64,000 nucleotides of DNA from NCBI GenBank assembly GCA_030540395.1, contig JAUNWI010000003.1, forward strand, positions 1-64,000. Direction: 5' to 3'. This DNA is from Phascolarctobacterium sp. (lineage in GTDB: Bacteria; Bacillota; Negativicutes; Acidaminococcales; Acidaminococcaceae). The position numbers were made by a program, and so were the translations under genes. Of this stretch, positions 61,101 to 64,000 are shown one piece after another. The notes beneath the pieces were generated by a model. The model ran no database searches. It was given only the letters and a program-made list of their open reading frames with translations, and had not been told where the DNA came from. Positions within the stretch are counted from its first letter, which is position 1. Each line of letters opens with the position of its first letter.

Positions 61101-62322
61101 AACCCATTCTCTCCCTCATGGTCTTTAAGCTAGCCAAAAAACGCTCCACATCGGCCACCGTGTTATAAAAGGCCAGGCTCATGCGAGCCGTGGCACCGGT
61201 GCCTAAATGGTCCAATAACGGCTGTGCACAATGATTGCCAGCGCGAATATTTACACCGTCCGCATCAAAAATCGCAGCAATATCGTGGGGATGCACACCC
61301 TCAATGGTGAAGGTGATGATGCCCTTGTGCTCCTCCCACTTATTGGAGCCGATAATATGCACGCCCTCGATTTTTTGCATGCCCTCAAAGGCGATTTTAG
61401 TCAGCTCCGCTTCGCGGGCTTCTATGGTCTCAAAGCCTACGCTTTGAATATAGTCGATAGCCGCATGCAGGCCTACGGCCCCCGCCGCATTGACAGTGCC
61501 TGCCTCGAACTTGTGGGGCAAGGGTGCGTATTCCTGAGTCTCGCGACTTACCCAATTTATCATCTCGCCGCCGTATAAGAAGGGCGGCATTTTTTTCAGC
61601 AGCTTTTTCTTGCCATACAGCACGCCGATGCCCATGGGACCGAACATCTTGTGTCCGCTGAAGGCCAAAAAGTCAGCATCCAACGCCTGCACATCCACCG
61701 GCATATGTGGTACGCTTTGTGCGCCGTCGATGACGGCCACCGCTCCCACTTTATGTGCCAGCTCAATAGCCTTCTCCACCGGGTTCAGGCGACCCAACAC
61801 ATTGCCAACCTGTGCCATAGCCACAATCTTCGTCTTGGGCGTAATCGCAGCCTCCAAAGCAGCTTCTGAAATGTTGCCATCAGGCTCGCATTCAATATAC
61901 TTCACCACAGCGCCGGTCTTTGCGGCAACCATGCGCCAGGGCAGCATATTGCTGTGGTGCTCCATAATGGTAGTCACAATCTCGTCGCCAGCCTGCAAAT
62001 TGCTCAGGCCATAGCTATAAGCCACCAGATTCAAGCTTTCGCTAGTGTTGCGAGTGAAGATAATCTCTTCCTCGCTCTTAGCATTAATAAACTTTTGCAC
62101 TGCGATGCGCGCATTTTCATAGCCATCAGTAGCCTCCATAGCCAGCTGATACAGGCCACGCAGCGGGTTCGCATTGTGCTTAAGATAAAACTCGCTTTCC
62201 GCGTCTACTACACATTGGGGACGCTGGCTGGTGGCAGAATTATCAAGATAAGCCACATCCAGCTCCCGCAGCAGCGGAAAATCCTTTTTATAATCTATTG
62301 CCAGCAAATCTGCATTCACCAT
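61090..62322 (-). CDS. sufS: Cysteine desulfurase SufS, 410 aa
   Basis: PLP enzyme that takes sulfur from cysteine for Fe-S cluster assembly. Lys225 in FSGHKMFGPMG binds PLP, Cys365 in AGNHCAQPLL carries the persulfide, and VIDGAQSVPHMPVDVQ is conserved. The ATG at 62322 follows AAGGAGTGATTGCCG; a TTG two codons earlier is closer to the site and cannot be excluded. It lies 27 bases after sufD. Confidence 0.96.
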   Translation of the reverse strand: MVNADLLAIDYKKDFPLLRELDVAYLDNSATSQRPQCVVDAESEFYLKHNANPLRGLYQLAMEATDGYENARIAVQKFINAKSEEEIIFTRNTSESLNLVAYSYGLSNLQAGDEIVTTIMEHHSNMLPWRMVAAKTGAVVKYIECEPDGNISEAALEAAITPKTKIVAMAQVGNVLGRLNPVEKAIELAHKVGAVAVIDGAQSVPHMPVDVQALDADFLAFSGHKMFGPMGIGVLYGKKKLLKKMPPFLYGGEMINWVSRETQEYAPLPHKFEAGTVNAAGAVGLHAAIDYIQSVGFETIEAREAELTKIAFEGMQKIEGVHIIGSNKWEEHKGIITFTIEGVHPHDIAAIFDADGVNIRAGNHCAQPLLDHLGTGATARMSLAFYNTVADVERFLASLKTMRERMGYGR

Positions 62323-62349
62323 CGGCAATCACTCCTTCAAATCAAAAAA

Positions 62350-63462
62350 CTACTCTTTCAAAACGCCCTCAAGGTATCTTTCCACCAATTGCACGGTTTC
62401 TTCATCCTCGATGCGACGGCAAATGCCTTCAATTTTGGCCTTGGCCATCATGTCAATGGCATCGCTTTCGCTAAAGCCCCTGCTCATCATATAGAACAGC
62501 AGGTCCTCATCCAGCTTGCCGATGCTGGCGCCATGGTTGCCCTGCACATCCTCCTCGCTGCACAAAATCAGCGGAATGGACTGATTCACCACGTCATCGG
62601 ACAAGAGCAGGACGGTTTCCTTTTCGTCACCGGTGGCGCCGGCACTACCATTTTTAAAATCTATGGTACCACGATAAAGCTTAAAGGCTCCCTCCTGCAG
62701 CACGCCATCAGCAGTCATGTTGCAGTCGGTCTTCTTGCCGTAGTGATTAGCCACAAAATTCATATCGATGCGCTGGGACTTGCGACCATAATAAGCAATG
62801 GCCGCATCAAAGCTGGCGCCATCACCGGTCAACTCCGTGCGCACACCATTATAAAGTTCAGCACCGCCCAACTGCAGCTGCAGCACTTCAAAGCGTGCAT
62901 CAGTGGATAAATCAGCACCCACATCATTCAAATGAGTAAAGCCCTGTCCCAAGAGCTGCACCTGCACCAGCTTGACCTTGGCATCCTTGGCAACAGCCAC
63001 TTTGGTCTGCACAGCCGCCATACCCTTGGCAGAAGCAGTGGAAATATAGGTCATGAACACAGTCAGCTCACTGCCTGGCTTGGCCTCAATTTCCAAACGG
63101 TTGTAGCACTCCTTGCCGTCGTCATAGCGCAGTGTAACTGCCGCTGTGCTTTTGCCAGCATCGGCAACCAAATGCACCCGTTTGCCCTCGCCCAGCTGCG
63201 TCATATCTGCGCCCATGCCCGTGGGCATAGCTGCAAAATCAATGCCATTAACGGGACAAGTAGCCATTTGGGCGCAGCCACAGCAATTTTTGCCGGGGAT
63301 GCGGGGGATTTGTTGTTTATTTAAGCACACACTGCCCTGCAGAGCCACCTTGGGCTCGCACTCATCCGTGGGCACCGCCACCGCCACACGACTTTCGTTC
63401 ATGCGCAGGCGGTTCCAGGTAGGTGCAGGCAGCTGGTTAACGATTAAATCTAGTTTATCCAT
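62350..63462 (-). CDS. sufD: Fe-S cluster assembly protein SufD, 370 aa
   Basis: Partner of SufB and SufC in the cluster-building scaffold. The C-terminal beta-helix and end (HGASIGKLDEDLLFYMMSRGFSESDAIDMMAKAKIEGI) are typical of SufB/SufD proteins. Unusual is a cysteine cluster NCCGCAQMATCP at 59-70. An AGGAAG stands before the ATG. SufC is not in the window and probably lies upstream of sufB to the right. Confidence 0.93.
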   Translation of the reverse strand: MDKLDLIVNQLPAPTWNRLRMNESRVAVAVPTDECEPKVALQGSVCLNKQQIPRIPGKNCCGCAQMATCPVNGIDFAAMPTGMGADMTQLGEGKRVHLVADAGKSTAAVTLRYDDGKECYNRLEIEAKPGSELTVFMTYISTASAKGMAAVQTKVAVAKDAKVKLVQVQLLGQGFTHLNDVGADLSTDARFEVLQLQLGGAELYNGVRTELTGDGASFDAAIAYYGRKSQRIDMNFVANHYGKKTDCNMTADGVLQEGAFKLYRGTIDFKNGSAGATGDEKETVLLLSDDVVNQSIPLILCSEEDVQGNHGASIGKLDEDLLFYMMSRGFSESDAIDMMAKAKIEGICRRIEDEETVQLVERYLEGVLKE

Positions 63463-63495
63463 AAATTAAACTTCCTTCCTATAGGCGTAGAATAA

Positions 63496-63571
63496 AGTGC
63501 CAGATGCGAGGCGCGGCGACGACGGCGTATCGGAAATACTCCTAGGAGCCGCAACGAAGCAGATGGCGCTT
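63496..63571. repeat. GC-rich imperfect palindromic element between sufB and sufD
   Basis: The ends AAGTGCCAGATGC and GCAGATGGCGCTT are imperfect inverted repeats around a GC-rich centre (GGCGCGGCGACGACGGCG). It has no coding capacity and resembles the short dispersed intergenic elements of Negativicutes genomes (impression, not checked). Confidence 0.6.
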
Positions 63572-63576
63572 TAGGC

Positions 63577-64000
63577 TTAGCCTATGCTGCCTTGCATTTC
63601 GAGGCGAATAAGATTATTCATTTCAACTGCATATTCCAGGGGCAGCTCCTTGGACACATTGTCCGCAAAGCCGCTGACAATCATGGCTCTGGCCTCCTCC
63701 TCGCTGATGCCACGGCTCATCAAATAGAACACAGCATCATCGCTGATGCGACCAATTTTAGCCTCATGGCCAATATCCGCATCAGCAGTGCGCACATCGA
63801 TAGCCGGAATAGTGTCGGAACGGGAAATATTATCCAGCATCAGGCTTTGACAGGAAACAGAGCTTTTCGCCTGCTTAGCCTTGTTAGTTACCACCACGCT
63901 GCTGCGGAAGGTGCTAATGCCACCGCTCTTGGAAATGGAGCGTGTGTTAACAACGCTGGTGGTATGGGGAGCATTGTGCACCACCTTGCAACCAGTGTCC
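63577..64000 (-). CDS. sufB: Fe-S cluster assembly protein SufB, C-terminal part (runs off the right edge)
   Basis: The last 141 codons of SufB are visible: HTTSVVNTRSISKSGG, SSVSCQSLMLDNISRSDT with the functional Cys, AIDVRTADADIGHEAKIGRISDDAVFYLMSRGISEEEARAMIV. It is the core scaffold protein of the Suf system. The gene continues beyond position 64000 on the minus strand. A repeat element separates it from sufD. Confidence 0.96.
   Translation of the reverse strand, partial: DTGCKVVHNAPHTTSVVNTRSISKSGGISTFRSSVVVTNKAKQAKSSVSCQSLMLDNISRSDTIPAIDVRTADADIGHEAKIGRISDDAVFYLMSRGISEEEARAMIVSGFADNVSKELPLEYAVEMNNLIRLEMQGSIG

Overview
The window looks like a chromosomal segment of a diderm Firmicute (Negativicutes). 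An Acidaminococcaceae/Phascolarctobacterium-like organism is my best guess, but this is inference. The reasons are Firmicutes-type control elements (a leucine T-box, a ZTP riboswitch, strong AGGAGG ribosome binding sites, sigma-A promoters with 17-base spacers) next to an outer-membrane beta-barrel protein that carries the SLH-like segment and linker typical of Negativicutes OmpM porins. Two succinate-type DASS carriers with highly expressed codon use fit a dicarboxylate-fermenting gut bacterium. No phage, transposase, CRISPR array or rRNA gene was seen.

Layout. 1-3.5 kb: the str operon (L7Ae-like protein, rpsL, rpsG, fusA, start of tuf), minus strand, with its promoter. 3.7-14.8 kb: a six-gene minus-strand locus that I read as a synthase-dependent exopolysaccharide system: nucleotide-sugar 6-dehydrogenase, OmpM-like barrel protein, a protein with three NodB deacetylase domains, a PilZ-GT2 synthase (split by a frameshift), a membrane-anchored deacetylase-like protein and a GH18 hydrolase. 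14.9-21.5 kb: an SSS symporter, two tRNA-Arg genes, a YbgC/CofE-like/unknown operon, a broken solute-binding sensor-like gene and an unknown DNA-binding-like protein. 21.5-25.7 kb: an FbpABC-type ABC importer. 25.9-30 kb: a C_GCAxxG_C_C protein with a GlcD-type FAD oxidase, then LysR and a YeiH-type exporter. 30-35.8 kb: a cation efflux gene behind a long structured leader, glpK and a TRAP transporter. 36-39.4 kb: GDPD, LacI, and an OFA-type MFS carrier behind a ZTP riboswitch.

39.5-43.4 kb: a Feo iron operon with two FeoA proteins and a small Cys-rich protein, then a two-gene LysO lysine exporter. 43.6-48.1 kb: T-box-controlled leuCDB, then azlCD (branched-chain amino acid export). 48.1-57.3 kb: a C39-like protease, CCA-adding enzyme, arylamine N-acetyltransferase, MatC-like carrier, aminotransferase, a second C_GCAxxG_C_C protein paired with a CoA-disulfide-reductase/rhodanese enzyme, and TetR. 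57.5-60.6 kb: two nearly identical DASS carriers in tandem, each with its own promoter and terminator. 60.6-64 kb: sufU, sufS, sufD and the end of sufB.

The strongest candidates for something undescribed are the exopolysaccharide locus with its serial NodB domains, the ZTP riboswitch in front of an oxalate/formate-type carrier, the unidentified structured leader of the cation efflux gene, and the homogenised DASS gene pair. All functional calls come from reading motifs by eye; no database search was run.
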